Shown in pieces: positions 9,123 to 19,138 of a stretch of 64,000 bases of DNA. Location: NCBI RefSeq assembly GCF_014697575.1, contig NZ_JACJSC010000001.1, forward strand, positions 868,001-932,000, read 5' to 3'. The notes under the pieces were generated by a model. The model saw only the letters and a list, made by a program, of their open reading frames with translations, had not been told where the DNA came from and did not search any database. The DNA comes from Planktothrix sp. FACHB-1365 (GTDB taxonomy: Bacteria; Cyanobacteriota; Cyanobacteriia; Cyanobacteriales; Microcoleaceae). The number at the start of each line of letters is the position of its first letter. Positions within the stretch are counted from its first letter, which is position 1. Both the position numbers and the translations under genes were made by a program.

Positions 9123-12100
9123 ATGAAGCGTAAATGGCTCTATAAGTTCTTGTCACCCAATCGGCAGATTGTTCCGTATGTTGTTCTGTTAAGCACATTG
9201 CTGCTGACAGCACTGGCAACCTATTATGTAGAATCTACGGCGCGTGCTCAAGATCGGTTGCGATTTGACTCTTCTATTCAACGTACAGAAAATTTAATCC
9301 GAGATCATGTTAAAACCTATATAGCTTTACTACGGGCAGGAAGTGGATTATTTGCGGCTCAAGAGACTGTAGACCGAGAAGAGTTTCGCGCCTACATGGA
9401 ACGGTTACAACTGCGTGAGGAATATCGCGGTATTCAAGGAATTGGGTTTAGCATTCGGTTTTCGCCCTTGGAAAAAGATCAATTAATTGACCGAATGCGA
9501 CAGGAAGGGAGTTCCAACTTTGCGCCTTATCCTGATTATCCTCGCCCCGAATATCATGCCATTATCTACCTTGAACCCTTAGATCAACGAAACCAAGCCG
9601 CTATTGGTTTTGATATGTTTAGCGAACCTGTGCGTCGTAAGGCGATGGAACGTGCTCGTGATGCGGGTCTACCCATCGCATCCGGTCGAGTCATTCTTCG
9701 CCAAGAAATTGACCAGAAAAAACAAGCGGGTTTTTTAATCTATTTCCCCATTTATCAAGGCAATTCTATTCCGCCAACGGTAGCAGAAAGACGGCAGAAA
9801 TTACTGGGATTTATCTATAGTCCATTTCGGATGGGAGACTTGATGCAAGGACTTTTCGGGAGTAATCAAGAGTCTTTGATTGATTTTGAAATTTATGATG
9901 GTTTAGCGATTACCCCAGCCCATCTTCTGTATGATTCTACTTCTGAGCGTCTCTTCGGATTTGAACCTCGATTTGAGCGACGGAAAATGATCTCGATTGC
10001 TGGACAAACTTGGACAATTAAATATACGTCTCGCCCGGAACTGGATTTTAATTCTCAACGTTTGATTGCTCCCTATATTGCCTTGTCGGGGAGTTTAGTT
10101 GGTATTATTTTATTTGGATTAATGCGATCGCAAATTCAAGCCCGACGCATTGCTGAAAAAACGGCAACAGAATTAAGAAAATCCGAAAAAGCGTTGCGAG
10201 ATAGTGAAGCCCGATTTCAAGCTTTTATGGATTATAGTCCAGCCATCGCCTGGATTTGCGATCGCCCAGGTCGAATGTTATATTTTAGTAAAAGTTATAC
10301 TCAAACCTTTAATATTTCCCAGGACGCTTTAGGAACAACAGTTGTTGATCTATTTCCTCCCCACTTAGCTTCAGAATTCCTCGATTGTATTTCTATTGTT
10401 GCTTCAGAAAAACGTGTTTTAGAAGTGATTCAGTCTATCCCTAGGCGGGATGGCACGATGGGAGAATTTTTAGTTTATCAATTTCCGATTTGGGATGCTT
10501 ACGGACAGCCGTTAGTCGGGGGGGTGGCGATTGACCGCACAGAAAGCCGTCAAGCGGAAGCTTTATTACGTCGTTCAGAAGTGCAATATCGAACGATGGT
10601 TGAACAATCTCCCTTGAGTATTTTAATTTTATCGGTAGACGGTTCTGTTCAGCGTGTCAACCGAGCCTGGGAAGATTTGTGGGGAATTAAAGGAGAAAAT
10701 ATCAAAGATTACAATCTTTTTAATGATCAACAATTCATTGAAAAAGGAATTATCTCTTATATTAAACGGGGATTTGCTGGGGAATCGGTGACCATTCCTC
10801 CGATTTTGTATGATCCCCATAAAACCTTCCCAGGATTCTCTCGTTATAGCTATGCTCAACGTTGGGTACAAGCTTATATTTATCCGGTGCGAGATGAAAT
10901 TGGTCAAATTCGGGAAGTGGTTTTTATCTATGAAGATATTACAGAACGAAAACACGCAGAAGAAGAATTACAAGAAAGTGAAGCTCGGTTTAGAACGTTA
11001 ATTGAAACGACGTTTGATGGAATTATTATTCATGAAAATGGGATGATTTTAGATGCTAATCAAGGGGCAGCCATTATGTTTGATTGCTGTTTAGAAAACA
11101 TGATTGGATCGTCTTTTTTAGATTTTGTCACTCCCGATAGTCAAACTTTAATTTTACACAATCTTCAGAAGAATTTAGAAGCTCCCGTTGAAGCCGTTGG
11201 CTTAAAAAAAGATGGGATAAAATTTAATTTAGAAATTATCGGTCGTCCCCATGTTTATAAAGGGCGTCAAGTTCAAGTAACGGCTTTACGCGATATTACC
11301 AACCGTAAACAATTAGAAGCTCAACTTCGTACCCGTGCGGAAGAGTTAGCGGAAGCAAACCGCCTCAAAGATGAATTTTTAGCAACCCTTTCCCATGAAT
11401 TGCGAACACCGTTGAATGCCATGTTGGGATGGACACAACTATTAATGTCGAAACGTTTAGATGCAGAAACTTTTAATCGAGCTACAGAAACAATTAACCG
11501 CAATACCCGTTCTTTAGCTCAACTCATTGAGGATTTATTAGATGTCTCTCGAATTATGAGTGGCAAATTACATTTAAGTCTGGCTCCAACTTCTTTAATT
11601 CCGATTATTGAAGCCGCCATTGACACAGTACGTCCGGCGGCGGAGGCGAAAAATATTAAGATTCATGTTTCTCTTCAATCTAATATTGGGATTGTGATGG
11701 GGGATAGCAATCGTTTACAGCAAGTGATTTGGAATCTACTCACAAATGCGGTGAAATTTAGCTCAGAAGGCGGAAAAATTGAAGTGCGACTCGGTAAGTT
11801 TCAAGAGAAAAATTCCTGTTCTTGTTTAGATACTCTAACTCAACGGAATAGGTCGTTTTCGGAAGGATTTGAAAAGGTAGAATATGGAGAAATTCAAGTT
11901 AGTGATACAGGACAAGGAATTAGTCCAGATTTTTTACCTTTTGTGTTTGAACGTTTTCGACAAGCTGATGGTTCTATTACTCGCAAACAAGGGGGATTAG
12001 GATTAGGATTAGCTATTGTGCGCCATTTAGTTGAACTGCATGGGGGAACTGTTAGCGTTGATAGTCCAGGGTTAGGACAGGGTACAACCTTTACGGTCAA

Positions 12101-12590
12101 GTTACCTTTTATGACATCAGAGTTATTAGAAGAAAATGATGATTTTCAAGATTTTCTCAGTGACAATGATTTGATCCTAGAAAGTTGTTTAAAATTAAAA
12201 GAGATACGGGTATTAGTTGTTGATGATGAAGTTGATGCTCGTGATTTAGTGGCTCATATTTTACAAAATTGTGGGGCAAATGTGGTGACGGCGAGCAGTG
12301 CTGAAGAAGCATTTAATTTATTAAAAGACAACAGTAGCACATCTCCATTTCATATCTTAGTGAGTGATATTGGAATGCCTCAAGGAGACGGTTATTCTTT
12401 ATTACGTCGAATTCGTTTATTACCCCCAGAAGAAGGTGGTCAAATTCCGGCTTTAGCGTTGACGGCTTATGCCAAAGCTGAAGACCGCACAGCAGCATTC
12501 TCGGCTGGATTTCACGCTCATTTGGCAAAACCTGTAGAATCTCATGAATTATTGTTTACAGTTGCCAATTTAGTTGGAATTATTGGATAA
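9123..12590 (+). CDS. Hybrid sensor histidine kinase (CHASE, three PAS, HisKA, HATPase, receiver)
   Basis: A 1155-residue membrane sensor. A transmembrane helix lies near residues 15-40 and a second near 320-340, bracketing an extracytoplasmic CHASE domain (motifs RAGSGLFAAQETVDREEFRAY and GIGFSIRFSPLE). Three PAS modules follow, at about 360-490, 495-620 and 630-740. The HisKA box is LATLSHELRTPLNAML with phospho-acceptor H758. HATPase N, G1 and G2 boxes are visible (NLLTNAVKF, DTGQGIS, GGLGLGLAI). A C-terminal receiver has phospho-acceptor D1082 in VSDIGMPQGDG. The frame opens at a TTG 45 bases upstream; the ATG is preferred. No response regulator gene is adjacent, so output probably passes to a distant phosphotransfer partner. 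The ligand is unknown. Confidence 0.93.
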   Translation: MKRKWLYKFLSPNRQIVPYVVLLSTLLLTALATYYVESTARAQDRLRFDSSIQRTENLIRDHVKTYIALLRAGSGLFAAQETVDREEFRAYMERLQLREEYRGIQGIGFSIRFSPLEKDQLIDRMRQEGSSNFAPYPDYPRPEYHAIIYLEPLDQRNQAAIGFDMFSEPVRRKAMERARDAGLPIASGRVILRQEIDQKKQAGFLIYFPIYQGNSIPPTVAERRQKLLGFIYSPFRMGDLMQGLFGSNQESLIDFEIYDGLAITPAHLLYDSTSERLFGFEPRFERRKMISIAGQTWTIKYTSRPELDFNSQRLIAPYIALSGSLVGIILFGLMRSQIQARRIAEKTATELRKSEKALRDSEARFQAFMDYSPAIAWICDRPGRMLYFSKSYTQTFNISQDALGTTVVDLFPPHLASEFLDCISIVASEKRVLEVIQSIPRRDGTMGEFLVYQFPIWDAYGQPLVGGVAIDRTESRQAEALLRRSEVQYRTMVEQSPLSILILSVDGSVQRVNRAWEDLWGIKGENIKDYNLFNDQQFIEKGIISYIKRGFAGESVTIPPILYDPHKTFPGFSRYSYAQRWVQAYIYPVRDEIGQIREVVFIYEDITERKHAEEELQESEARFRTLIETTFDGIIIHENGMILDANQGAAIMFDCCLENMIGSSFLDFVTPDSQTLILHNLQKNLEAPVEAVGLKKDGIKFNLEIIGRPHVYKGRQVQVTALRDITNRKQLEAQLRTRAEELAEANRLKDEFLATLSHELRTPLNAMLGWTQLLMSKRLDAETFNRATETINRNTRSLAQLIEDLLDVSRIMSGKLHLSLAPTSLIPIIEAAIDTVRPAAEAKNIKIHVSLQSNIGIVMGDSNRLQQVIWNLLTNAVKFSSEGGKIEVRLGKFQEKNSCSCLDTLTQRNRSFSEGFEKVEYGEIQVSDTGQGISPDFLPFVFERFRQADGSITRKQGGLGLGLAIVRHLVELHGGTVSVDSPGLGQGTTFTVKLPFMTSELLEENDDFQDFLSDNDLILESCLKLKEIRVLVVDDEVDARDLVAHILQNCGANVVTASSAEEAFNLLKDNSSTSPFHILVSDIGMPQGDGYSLLRRIRLLPPEEGGQIPALALTAYAKAEDRTAAFSAGFHAHLAKPVESHELLFTVANLVGIIG

Positions 12591-12613
12591 TAAAGCGGGG
12601 TTATCATTGGAAA

Positions 12614-13399
12614 TTAACTCGATGCGCTGGTATAGAATTTTAAAGCAAATTCCCAAAACTTTGCCGAAAATATTAATAGTGCTAAAGCTAATAATCCTGA
12701 ACCCATCACCCAGGAGATTTGAGTTCGCCCTAAAATAGATTCGGCGGGAATTGTTGTTAAAAATGCGACGGGAACAATAAACGTAAAAAAGAACCGATAA
12801 GCCATTGGATAAGCGACCATTGGATATCGTCCGGCTTCTAATAATCCCCGTAATACCTCGGTGACATTATAAATTTTAACAAACCAAATACTGGTTGCTC
12901 CTAAGATAAACCAGATACTATATAAACTCATAATGCCAAAAGATAAAGGCAATAAACTATCGAGATAATCTCTGACCGTTAAGCCGAGTTTATTGCCTTC
13001 ATAGACAACAATTGAACAACCAAAAATTAGATCCGGGGTTCCCCAAGGAGAAATCATTCGGGTGGATAGCCAAAATTGACTACTGAGGGGTTTCAGTAAG
13101 ACAAAATCTAAGGTTCCATCTTGAACATGGGTAACAATTCTGTTTAAATTGGGAACTAATAGTGTTGTAGAAATTCCTTGTAAAATTGTAAAAATTCCCA
13201 GAACAATTAAGGCTTCTTCCCAACTCCATCCTTCAAAACTATAGCCGGTTCTATAAAATAGAAACAGGCTAAACATACTGCCAATTAAACTTCCTAAGCT
13301 AGTGATAGCAGAAATTAAAAAATTTACCCGATATTCTAGTTCTGCCGCGATCGCAGTTTCCCAAAATAAGGTTAAAATTTTCAAATAGCGTTGGATCAT
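12614..13399 (-). CDS. ABC-2 type transporter permease (DUF990 family)
   Basis: A 261-residue inner-membrane protein with about six hydrophobic segments. It matches the ABC-2/DUF990 permease family by the N-terminal F-x2-A-x2-A-E-L-E-Y-R-V-N-F-L motif, the GWSWEEALIVLG segment and the DGTLDFVLLKPLSSQFWLSTR loop, which probably contacts the ATPase. Members work as pairs of permeases with a separate ATP-binding subunit. Neither the ATPase nor a second permease is adjacent here, so they must be elsewhere. It ends 24 bases from the convergent kinase gene, and its start is 24 bases from the hisC stop on the same strand, so it is probably co-transcribed after hisC. The substrate is unknown. Confidence 0.85.
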   Translation of the reverse strand: MIQRYLKILTLFWETAIAAELEYRVNFLISAITSLGSLIGSMFSLFLFYRTGYSFEGWSWEEALIVLGIFTILQGISTTLLVPNLNRIVTHVQDGTLDFVLLKPLSSQFWLSTRMISPWGTPDLIFGCSIVVYEGNKLGLTVRDYLDSLLPLSFGIMSLYSIWFILGATSIWFVKIYNVTEVLRGLLEAGRYPMVAYPMAYRFFFTFIVPVAFLTTIPAESILGRTQISWVMGSGLLALALLIFSAKFWEFALKFYTSASS

Positions 13400-13422
13400 A
13401 ACTTCCTATTGTTCCCTTGTCC

Positions 13423-14553
13423 CTATAAAATCGAAAATAACCGTTCAATGGTGCGTTGATTTTCATCAGGACGACCAATGGTAATTCGCAGTCCTTCTCC
13501 GGTGTGACGGACTAATGTTCCTTTGGTTTTTAATTGTTCCATGATCTCGTTTAAGGCAGCTTCAGAATTGTGTTCATCGCTGAGTCTAATATAAATAAAA
13601 TTAGCATCACTTCGCCAAAGCTTTAACTGTTTATTTTGAGCTAAAGCGTTAATTAAACGAGTCCGTTCTCCTAATATTTCAGGAATAACGGCTAGTAACT
13701 CTTGACGGTGATTTAAAGCTAATAACGCTGCGGTTTGTGTGAAGCTGGGGAGATTATAGGGGAGACGAACTTTTTCTAATGCGGTGATCAATTCAGGATG
13801 AGCGATCGCATATCCAGCGCGTAATGAAGCCAAGCGAAAAGCCTTAGAAAAGGTGCGTAAAATCACCCAATTGGGATGCTGTTTTAACTCCTCGACAACA
13901 CTGGTTTGACTAAACTCAAAATAAGCTTCATCAATAACCACTAAAATATGTTTGGGTAAACTTCTTAACCAATCTAATTCATCTTCTGTTAAAGCATTAG
14001 CCGTTGGGGAATTAGGATGAACCACAAATACAACTCGAATGGGAGGGTTTTGTGTGGTTTTAATCGTCGTTTGAGCAGCTTTCAAATCCATTTCAAATGT
14101 GTCTTCATTCCGTCCCACGCTCACAACAGGAATTCCTAACGTTTGAGCAATAATTCCATACATAGAAAAGGTAGGATTAGCCACTAAAATTGATCCTTCT
14201 CCCCCTAAACAAGTGGCAATTAAGATAGAGCGAATTAATTCATCTGACCCATTCCCCACAGAAATTTGCTCAGGATTAACACAGGCTTCAGCATTAGAAA
14301 TGATTTCATTAATATAACTGGCGATCGCAAGTTTTAACGGCAAATGACTACCATCAGGATAACGATTTGTTTCAATTTCATGTTGATACATCCACGCCAG
14401 CTTTTGTTTTAACGCTTCTGGTAAATCATAGGGACATTCATTAGTATCTAAGCGATCTAAAACTTCAGTTTCGACCGGACTACCGGAACTCCCTCCAGGG
14501 TGAGGAGTATAGGCGCGAATTGGGTTGAGATCGTTGCGAAGAAAAGACAGCAT
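13423..14553 (-). CDS. hisC: Histidinol-phosphate aminotransferase HisC
   Basis: A fold-type I PLP enzyme that converts imidazole acetol-phosphate to histidinol phosphate in histidine synthesis. Visible features are the N-terminal [11 protein letters not shown] (substrate-binding LxxNENP-like block), the GNGSDELI block, the HPNSPTAN block, the [11 protein letters not shown] motif, and the PLP-lysine in [17 protein letters not shown], with [14 protein letters not shown] at the C-terminus. The frame opens 13 codons upstream at 14592, but the conserved region starts with [15 protein letters not shown], so 14553 is preferred. It precedes the ABC-2 permease gene with a 23-base gap. Some close relatives act on aromatic amino acids, but the signature favours HisC. 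Confidence 0.93.
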   Translation of the reverse strand: MLSFLRNDLNPIRAYTPHPGGSSGSPVETEVLDRLDTNECPYDLPEALKQKLAWMYQHEIETNRYPDGSHLPLKLAIASYINEIISNAEACVNPEQISVGNGSDELIRSILIATCLGGEGSILVANPTFSMYGIIAQTLGIPVVSVGRNEDTFEMDLKAAQTTIKTTQNPPIRVVFVVHPNSPTANALTEDELDWLRSLPKHILVVIDEAYFEFSQTSVVEELKQHPNWVILRTFSKAFRLASLRAGYAIAHPELITALEKVRLPYNLPSFTQTAALLALNHRQELLAVIPEILGERTRLINALAQNKQLKLWRSDANFIYIRLSDEHNSEAALNEIMEQLKTKGTLVRHTGEGLRITIGRPDENQRTIERLFSIL

Positions 14554-14749
14554 GGCAGTGGATAATCGTAATTTTTTCTGAAGTTTACACAAACTCTATT
14601 ATCTCTTAATTTAGACTAAAATAACATCCCAAAAACAATATTTTTTTAGCTCCTAATTTTTGTGGAGCTATTTATTATCCTGATTCAATATAATAAACTT
14701 GCATCTTGTTCACCTCCATTCATCAATTATCAATACTGTCAAAGCTAAT

Positions 14750-15055
14750 TTACAAAGATTGAATCTTTTCAAGACTTAATCCAGTTGCTTGAATTACTTG
14801 CTCTAAACTCAAACCCATTCGCAATAAATTTAAAGCAATTTCTTCCTTCGCTTCCTGTTTCCCTTCCAATTTTGCTTTCAATTTTGCTTCCAATTTCGCT
14901 TCCAGCTTCCCTTCCAATCTCCCTTCCAATTTCCCTTCTTGTAGAATTTCTTGATAGATGACTGAATTTCGCATGAGATTACTCCTTAAAAGTCTTTTTA
15001 CGGTATCTTTATTTAAAACTCAACCCGCCAAAATTGCCGAAGCAGCAAGGAGATT
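14750..15055 (-). pseudogene. Truncated duplicate of the neighbouring Rpn-family gene
   Basis: This stretch is a diverged copy of the 3' half of the intact gene at 15124-15900. The segments matching are 14755-15053 against roughly 15124-15390. The copy keeps the downstream frame (MRNSVIYQEIL then a variable G/A-K-L-E repeat, ending EKIQSL). It has an in-frame TGA where the intact gene has TTG, in the AGLVLNKDTVKR block, and it loses homology upstream near 15055, where an AATCGGGTTTCTTG sequence related to the dispersed palindrome begins. The remaining open part (74 codons from 14974) could still be translated but lacks the nuclease core. Confidence 0.7.
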
Positions 15056-15123
15056 ATTCAAAAATCGGGTTTCTTGAACAATACATAAATTTTCGATATC
15101 ACTGACCTCCATACTAAAGCGTT

Positions 15124-15900
15124 TTACAAAGATTGAATCTCTTCAACACTTAATCCAGTTGCCTGAACAACTTGCTCTAAACTCAAACCCATTCGCAATA
15201 AATTTAAAGCAACTTCTTCCTTTGCTTCCAATTTTCCTTCCAATTTTCCTTCTAATTTTCCTTCTAATTTTCCTTCTAGTAAAATTTCTTGATAAATGAC
15301 TGAATTTCGCATAAGATCACTCCTTAAAATTCTTTTCACGGTATCTTTATTTAAAACCAAACCCGCCAAAATTGCCGAAGCAGCAACGAGATTACTTTGA
15401 ACCTGTTGATCTGTAATTCTATCAATTACTTCAGCAACTTGACTTAATATCATTGTCGGATCATCGGTCTGACTCAGTACCGCAAAGGGTAACAGTCCTA
15501 ATACATTTAAAAACCGTTCAGGGGGTTGTTCCCAAAGACGAATTACCTCAAACTGATGAAATGTATTCTCCAGGCGAAAACTATTTTCTTGGACTAAAGG
15601 AGAAGAAGTTTGACCCAGATAAATCACCACCTGACGCATGACTTTGTTGGGAAAACGACGATAGACCCTTACTCGATAATCTAACATCCGAAAAGGGATT
15701 TTAGCACTAGGTTCAGTTTGAAATTCTGTATGCAAGACCAAATCATCGGATTGCAGTAAGATTAAAGAATCAGCCCGAATAGGTTCCAATGATAACTCTT
15801 GGGGACTCAACTCAGTTAATGCAACGGGAGAACCCAACAACCAACTCGCCAAATCTTGAGAAAAATTTTCTGCCAGAAACTTGCAAATACTATCAAACAC
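15124..15900 (-). CDS. Rpn-family recombination-promoting nuclease / putative transposase
   Basis: A 258-residue protein of the Rpn/YhgA-like family with a PD-(D/E)xK nuclease fold, common in cyanobacteria in many copies. The core is at residues 35-70: RADSLILLQSDDLVLHTEFQTEP, in which a D is followed by an E-x-Q triplet where many relatives have E-x-K. Then come the conserved PFRMLDYRVRVYRRFP and VIYLG strands and a helical part (NVLGLLPFAVLSQ). The C-terminus has four tandem L-E-G-K repeats, then the conserved LLRMGLSLEQVVQATGLSVEEIQSL helix. Rpn proteins in E. coli promote RecA-independent recombination. The E-x-Q variant may affect catalysis. A degraded duplicate lies immediately downstream. 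Confidence 0.85.
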   Translation of the reverse strand: MFDSICKFLAENFSQDLASWLLGSPVALTELSPQELSLEPIRADSLILLQSDDLVLHTEFQTEPSAKIPFRMLDYRVRVYRRFPNKVMRQVVIYLGQTSSPLVQENSFRLENTFHQFEVIRLWEQPPERFLNVLGLLPFAVLSQTDDPTMILSQVAEVIDRITDQQVQSNLVAASAILAGLVLNKDTVKRILRSDLMRNSVIYQEILLEGKLEGKLEGKLEGKLEAKEEVALNLLRMGLSLEQVVQATGLSVEEIQSL

Positions 15901-15996
15901 CCCTGATTATTCCTCCCCAATCCTCTGCCCTATTCATTTTACTATGAACAATTTATAATATAAAGAGAAAACTGATTTTTCTAATTAAATTTATCT

Positions 15997-16578
15997 ATGG
16001 CTGCCAAACAAATTTTAATGCTCGTGGGTGACTTTGTTGAAGATTACGAGTGCATGGTTCCCTTTCAAGCGTTACAAATGGTCGGACATACGGTTCATGC
16101 GGTGTGTCCGGGGAAAAAAGCCGGGGAAAAGGTAAAAACTGCAATTCATGACTTTGAAGGCGACCAAACCTATAGTGAAAAACCCGGTCATAATTTCACT
16201 TTAAATGCCACATTTGATCAGATTAAATCTGAAGATTATGATGCCTTAATCATTCCAGGGGGTCGCGCACCGGAATATATTCGGTTGAATGCAGATGTTA
16301 TTAAAATGGTGCAGTATTTTGCTCAAACGAATAAACCCATTGCTGCCATTTGTCATGGTGCTCAACTGTTAGCAGCAGCCGATGTTTTACAGGGAAAACG
16401 GTGTTCTGCCTATCCTGCTTGTGGCCCCGATGTGATTCGCGCCGGAGGAGAATATGCGGATATTGCTGTTGATGATGCCATTATAGATGGAAATTTAGTT
16501 ACGGCTCCCGCTTGGCCGGCTCATCCCCGTTGGTTAGCGGCTTTTTTAACTGTATTAGGAACGAAAATTGAGCCTTGA
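15997..16578 (+). CDS. DJ-1/PfpI family protein
   Basis: A 193-residue single-domain class I glutamine-amidotransferase-like protein. The nucleophile elbow is visible as [10 protein letters not shown], with the reactive cysteine at about residue 119, and the glutamate near the N-terminus (VEDYE) is the family's conserved acidic partner. The [17 protein letters not shown] block is typical. Relatives include proteases, glyoxalases and deglycases; which activity applies cannot be told. The end of the protein ([15 protein letters not shown]) matches the larger bacterial PfpI subgroup. It stands alone, with a shared terminator hairpin toward the convergent Tab2-like gene. Confidence 0.9.
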   Translation: MAAKQILMLVGDFVEDYECMVPFQALQMVGHTVHAVCPGKKAGEKVKTAIHDFEGDQTYSEKPGHNFTLNATFDQIKSEDYDALIIPGGRAPEYIRLNADVIKMVQYFAQTNKPIAAICHGAQLLAAADVLQGKRCSAYPACGPDVIRAGGEYADIAVDDAIIDGNLVTAPAWPAHPRWLAAFLTVLGTKIEP

Positions 16579-16686
16579 GAATTGGCAAGGGTTTAATATT
16601 TGACAACTTACGCAGAAATTTTACAGTACCGAATTCTACACTAGAATCTGTTGCTGAAATTGTAGAAGTTAAACTGTAGACTATTC

Positions 16687-16719
16687 AGAAATCGGGTTTC
16701 TTGAAAAAACCCGATTTCT
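16687..16719. terminator. Bidirectional terminator between PfpI and Tab2-like genes
   Basis: GAAATCGGGTTT and AAACCCGATTTC arms (12 bp) around a short loop, followed rightward by a T-rich run (ACTTTATTTTTTTATTT). It lies between two convergent genes and is built from two copies of the dispersed AGAAA-CGGG-TTTCT-type palindrome. Confidence 0.7.
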
Positions 16720-16729
16720 CCTATTAACT

Positions 16730-17572
16730 TTATTTTTTTATTTCCCCTTTTAATAACCAAAATCCACTAAAAGTCATCCCCGAATCATCCGGTTGAACTA
16801 ATATAAAATGTAATCCCTTGGCTAACTGTTTTCTAACTTCAAAGGTTTTAGCGGCTTCTATGACCTCTGCATCTTCAAAAGTGGCTATTACCCAACGATC
16901 AATTAACCCTGATTCTAAAATTAATCCATCGGGTGAGCCCGAAATATAATTGCAAGAAAAAGGTTGAATTTCCGCTAACCATCGCGCCAACTGCATCGAT
17001 TTTTTACCCCCATCAATCACAATCCCCGGAATAGCTACCACAGAGGCTAACCCCAAATTAAACGGTAAAAATTGATCAGGCATTTGTAGAATAGGAATCG
17101 GACGATCTGCAAAAAATTCTTGTAAATTTCCCGCAGGAATGTTAGCAAATCGCCAGCGATCGCCCCATAAATTTTCAGGTAAAGGTAAAGGGGGAGGTTG
17201 ATCTAATTTCACAGGATTATAAAGTTCACCCGTATAATTTTCTAACTCAGAATAGGATTTTGAACGTTCCTCTAACCACTGTTTTAAGGCGACAGTATTT
17301 CGAGCAGGTTCGACGACAATTCCTAATGCTTTACCAGCCATTTCTAATAAACTAAAAGACTGGGGACGAAAGACTTGAATTCGCTCCGGTTTTCGGATTA
17401 CAATTGCTTGCTGTAACTGTTCAATTAACCAAGTCGAATTCGCTTGCGATTGAGGACACATCGCTATAAACTCAACTTGGCGAGTCTGATCACAGACTAA
17501 TAACTCCCAAAGGGGTTGACCACTGGTATCCTTGAGGGGACGACGATAAAAATCAGCTTGCCAGATCACCAT
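16730..17572 (-). CDS. Tab2/Atab2-family RNA-binding protein
   Basis: About 280 residues of the Tab2 family (formerly DUF1092). In Chlamydomonas Tab2 is needed for translation of psaB mRNA, and in plants Atab2 supports both photosystems. In cyanobacteria the role is inferred to be similar. Visible signatures are the N-terminal MVIWQADFYRRPL block, LWELLVC, the RPQSFSLLEMAGKALGI block, LPENLWGDRWRFANI, and the C-terminal WLLKGEI-like end (FWLLKGEIKK). The frame opens at an ATG seven codons earlier (17593), but family proteins begin at the MVIWQADFYRRP block, so 17572 is chosen. Monocistronic; converges on the PfpI gene. Confidence 0.87.
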   Translation of the reverse strand: MVIWQADFYRRPLKDTSGQPLWELLVCDQTRQVEFIAMCPQSQANSTWLIEQLQQAIVIRKPERIQVFRPQSFSLLEMAGKALGIVVEPARNTVALKQWLEERSKSYSELENYTGELYNPVKLDQPPPLPLPENLWGDRWRFANIPAGNLQEFFADRPIPILQMPDQFLPFNLGLASVVAIPGIVIDGGKKSMQLARWLAEIQPFSCNYISGSPDGLILESGLIDRWVIATFEDAEVIEAAKTFEVRKQLAKGLHFILVQPDDSGMTFSGFWLLKGEIKK

Positions 17573-17764
17573 AGACACAAAAACCCCTAACATTCTGATT
17601 GAAACTATTCTGTATTTTCAATTCTAAGGTTAAGATTGATCAAATGAGGATTAACAGGCATCAGATTCCATTGCTGAGGTTTTGGGTATTGATTTCTGGT
17701 TATGATTCTGCCGACAGCCTCCTGATAACAGGTGGATAATGTTAATTAATTGGGTTATAGAACT

Positions 17765-19048
17765 ATGAATCCTGCATTGACACAATTTGGTGAACGGATG
17801 TCTCGTTTAACCGGGGTTCGTGCCATTATGAAAGATATTATTGAAACGTTAAGATCAGGAAAAGGTAAAGATTTTATTAATTTAAGTGCGGGAAATCCGG
17901 TAATTTTGCCAGAAGTTGAACAACTTTGGCGAGATTGTACGGAACAATTGCTATCGAGTCCAGAATATGGAGAAGTGGTTTGTCGGTATGGTTCGAGTCA
18001 GGGATATCAACCTTTTATTGATGTTATTGTTGAGGATTTTAACTCTCGTTATGGGTTAAATTTAACGGATCGTAATGTATTAATTACACCGGGGAGTCAG
18101 TCGATTTATTTCTATGCTGCTAATGCCTTTGGGGGATATACCACCGAAGGTAAATTGAAAAAAGTTGTTTTACCTTTAAGTCCTGATTATACCGGATATG
18201 GAGGTGTGAGTTTAATTCCTGAAGCAGTTTTTTCCTATCAACCTGCCTTAGATATTGATGAAGCTAATCATTATTTTAAATATCGTCCTGATTTTAGTCA
18301 ATTAACGATTGATGAAACGACTGGCTGTGTTGTTTTCTCCCGTCCCTGTAATCCCAGTGGTAATGTTTTAACGGAAGAAGAAGTCAAAAAAATTGCAGCA
18401 TTAGCGGCACCTTTTGAGGTTCCAGTGTTTATTGATTCGGCCTATGCTCCCCCCTTTCCGGCGTTGAATTTTACGGAAATGAAACCCGTTTTTGGAGAGA
18501 ATATTATTCATTGTATTAGTTTATCAAAAGCCGGTTTACCAGGGGAACGATTAGGAATTGCCATCGGGGATGAAAGCACAATTCAGGTATTAGAAGCGTT
18601 TCAAACTAATATGTGTATTCATTCCCCTCGTTATGGACAAGCCATTGCCGCTCGCGCCATTGGGTCTGGAGCATTATCAGAAATTGCTACTGAGGTGATT
18701 CGTCCTTATTATCAGCAGAAATTCACCGTTGTTGAAACGGCATTAAATCAAGCCATGCCTAACAATTTACCTTGGTTTTTACATCGAGGTGAAGGCGCAA
18801 TTTTTGCCTGGATGTGGTTTAAAGATTTACCGATGACGGATTGGGAACTTTATCAACAGTTAAAAGAAGTCGGTTTAATTGTAGTTCCTGGTAGTTCATT
18901 TTTCCCCGGTTTACAAGGAGAATGGAGCCATAAAAATCAATGTCTTCGCATTAGTTTAACGGCAACGGATGAAGAGATTACCGAAGGTATGAAGCGGTTA
19001 GCAACAGTGGTTGAACAGGTTTATAAACATTCTATTGTTGGTGTTTAG
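17765..19048 (+). CDS. Valine--pyruvate aminotransferase (AvtA-like)
   Basis: A fold-type I PLP aminotransferase of 427 residues. It begins MNPALTQFGERMSRLTGVRAIM and has the FINLSAGNPVILPEV substrate-binding block. The PLP-binding region comprises RPCNPSGNVLTEEE, then DSAYAPPFP, then the Schiff-base lysine in ISLSKAGLPGERLGIAIG. The C-terminal block WLH/FLHRGEGAIFAWMWF and VVPGSSFFPG are also aminotransferase features. The pattern agrees best with valine-pyruvate transaminase (AvtA), which moves the amino group between valine and pyruvate. A closely related role on other branched or neutral amino acids cannot be excluded. The frame is open to a TTG at 17750; the ATG is preferred. A strong hairpin follows the stop. 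Confidence 0.85.
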   Translation: MNPALTQFGERMSRLTGVRAIMKDIIETLRSGKGKDFINLSAGNPVILPEVEQLWRDCTEQLLSSPEYGEVVCRYGSSQGYQPFIDVIVEDFNSRYGLNLTDRNVLITPGSQSIYFYAANAFGGYTTEGKLKKVVLPLSPDYTGYGGVSLIPEAVFSYQPALDIDEANHYFKYRPDFSQLTIDETTGCVVFSRPCNPSGNVLTEEEVKKIAALAAPFEVPVFIDSAYAPPFPALNFTEMKPVFGENIIHCISLSKAGLPGERLGIAIGDESTIQVLEAFQTNMCIHSPRYGQAIAARAIGSGALSEIATEVIRPYYQQKFTVVETALNQAMPNNLPWFLHRGEGAIFAWMWFKDLPMTDWELYQQLKEVGLIVVPGSSFFPGLQGEWSHKNQCLRISLTATDEEITEGMKRLATVVEQVYKHSIVGV

Positions 19049-19055
19049 ATTATTA

Positions 19056-19082
19056 AATCTCCCCTGTTAATCAGGGGAGATT
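19056..19082 (+). terminator. Terminator after the AvtA-like gene
   Basis: Perfect 11-bp arms AATCTCCCCTG and CAGGGGAGATT around the loop TTAAT, beginning eight bases after the stop. It insulates the following HEPN/P-loop pair from the aminotransferase transcript. The U-run is weak (TATCTATAT). Confidence 0.7.
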
Positions 19083-19138
19083 ATCTATATCAGTATGAGT
19101 TAATTAATTTCTTTAATCTAGGAGGTAATAACAGGTTA

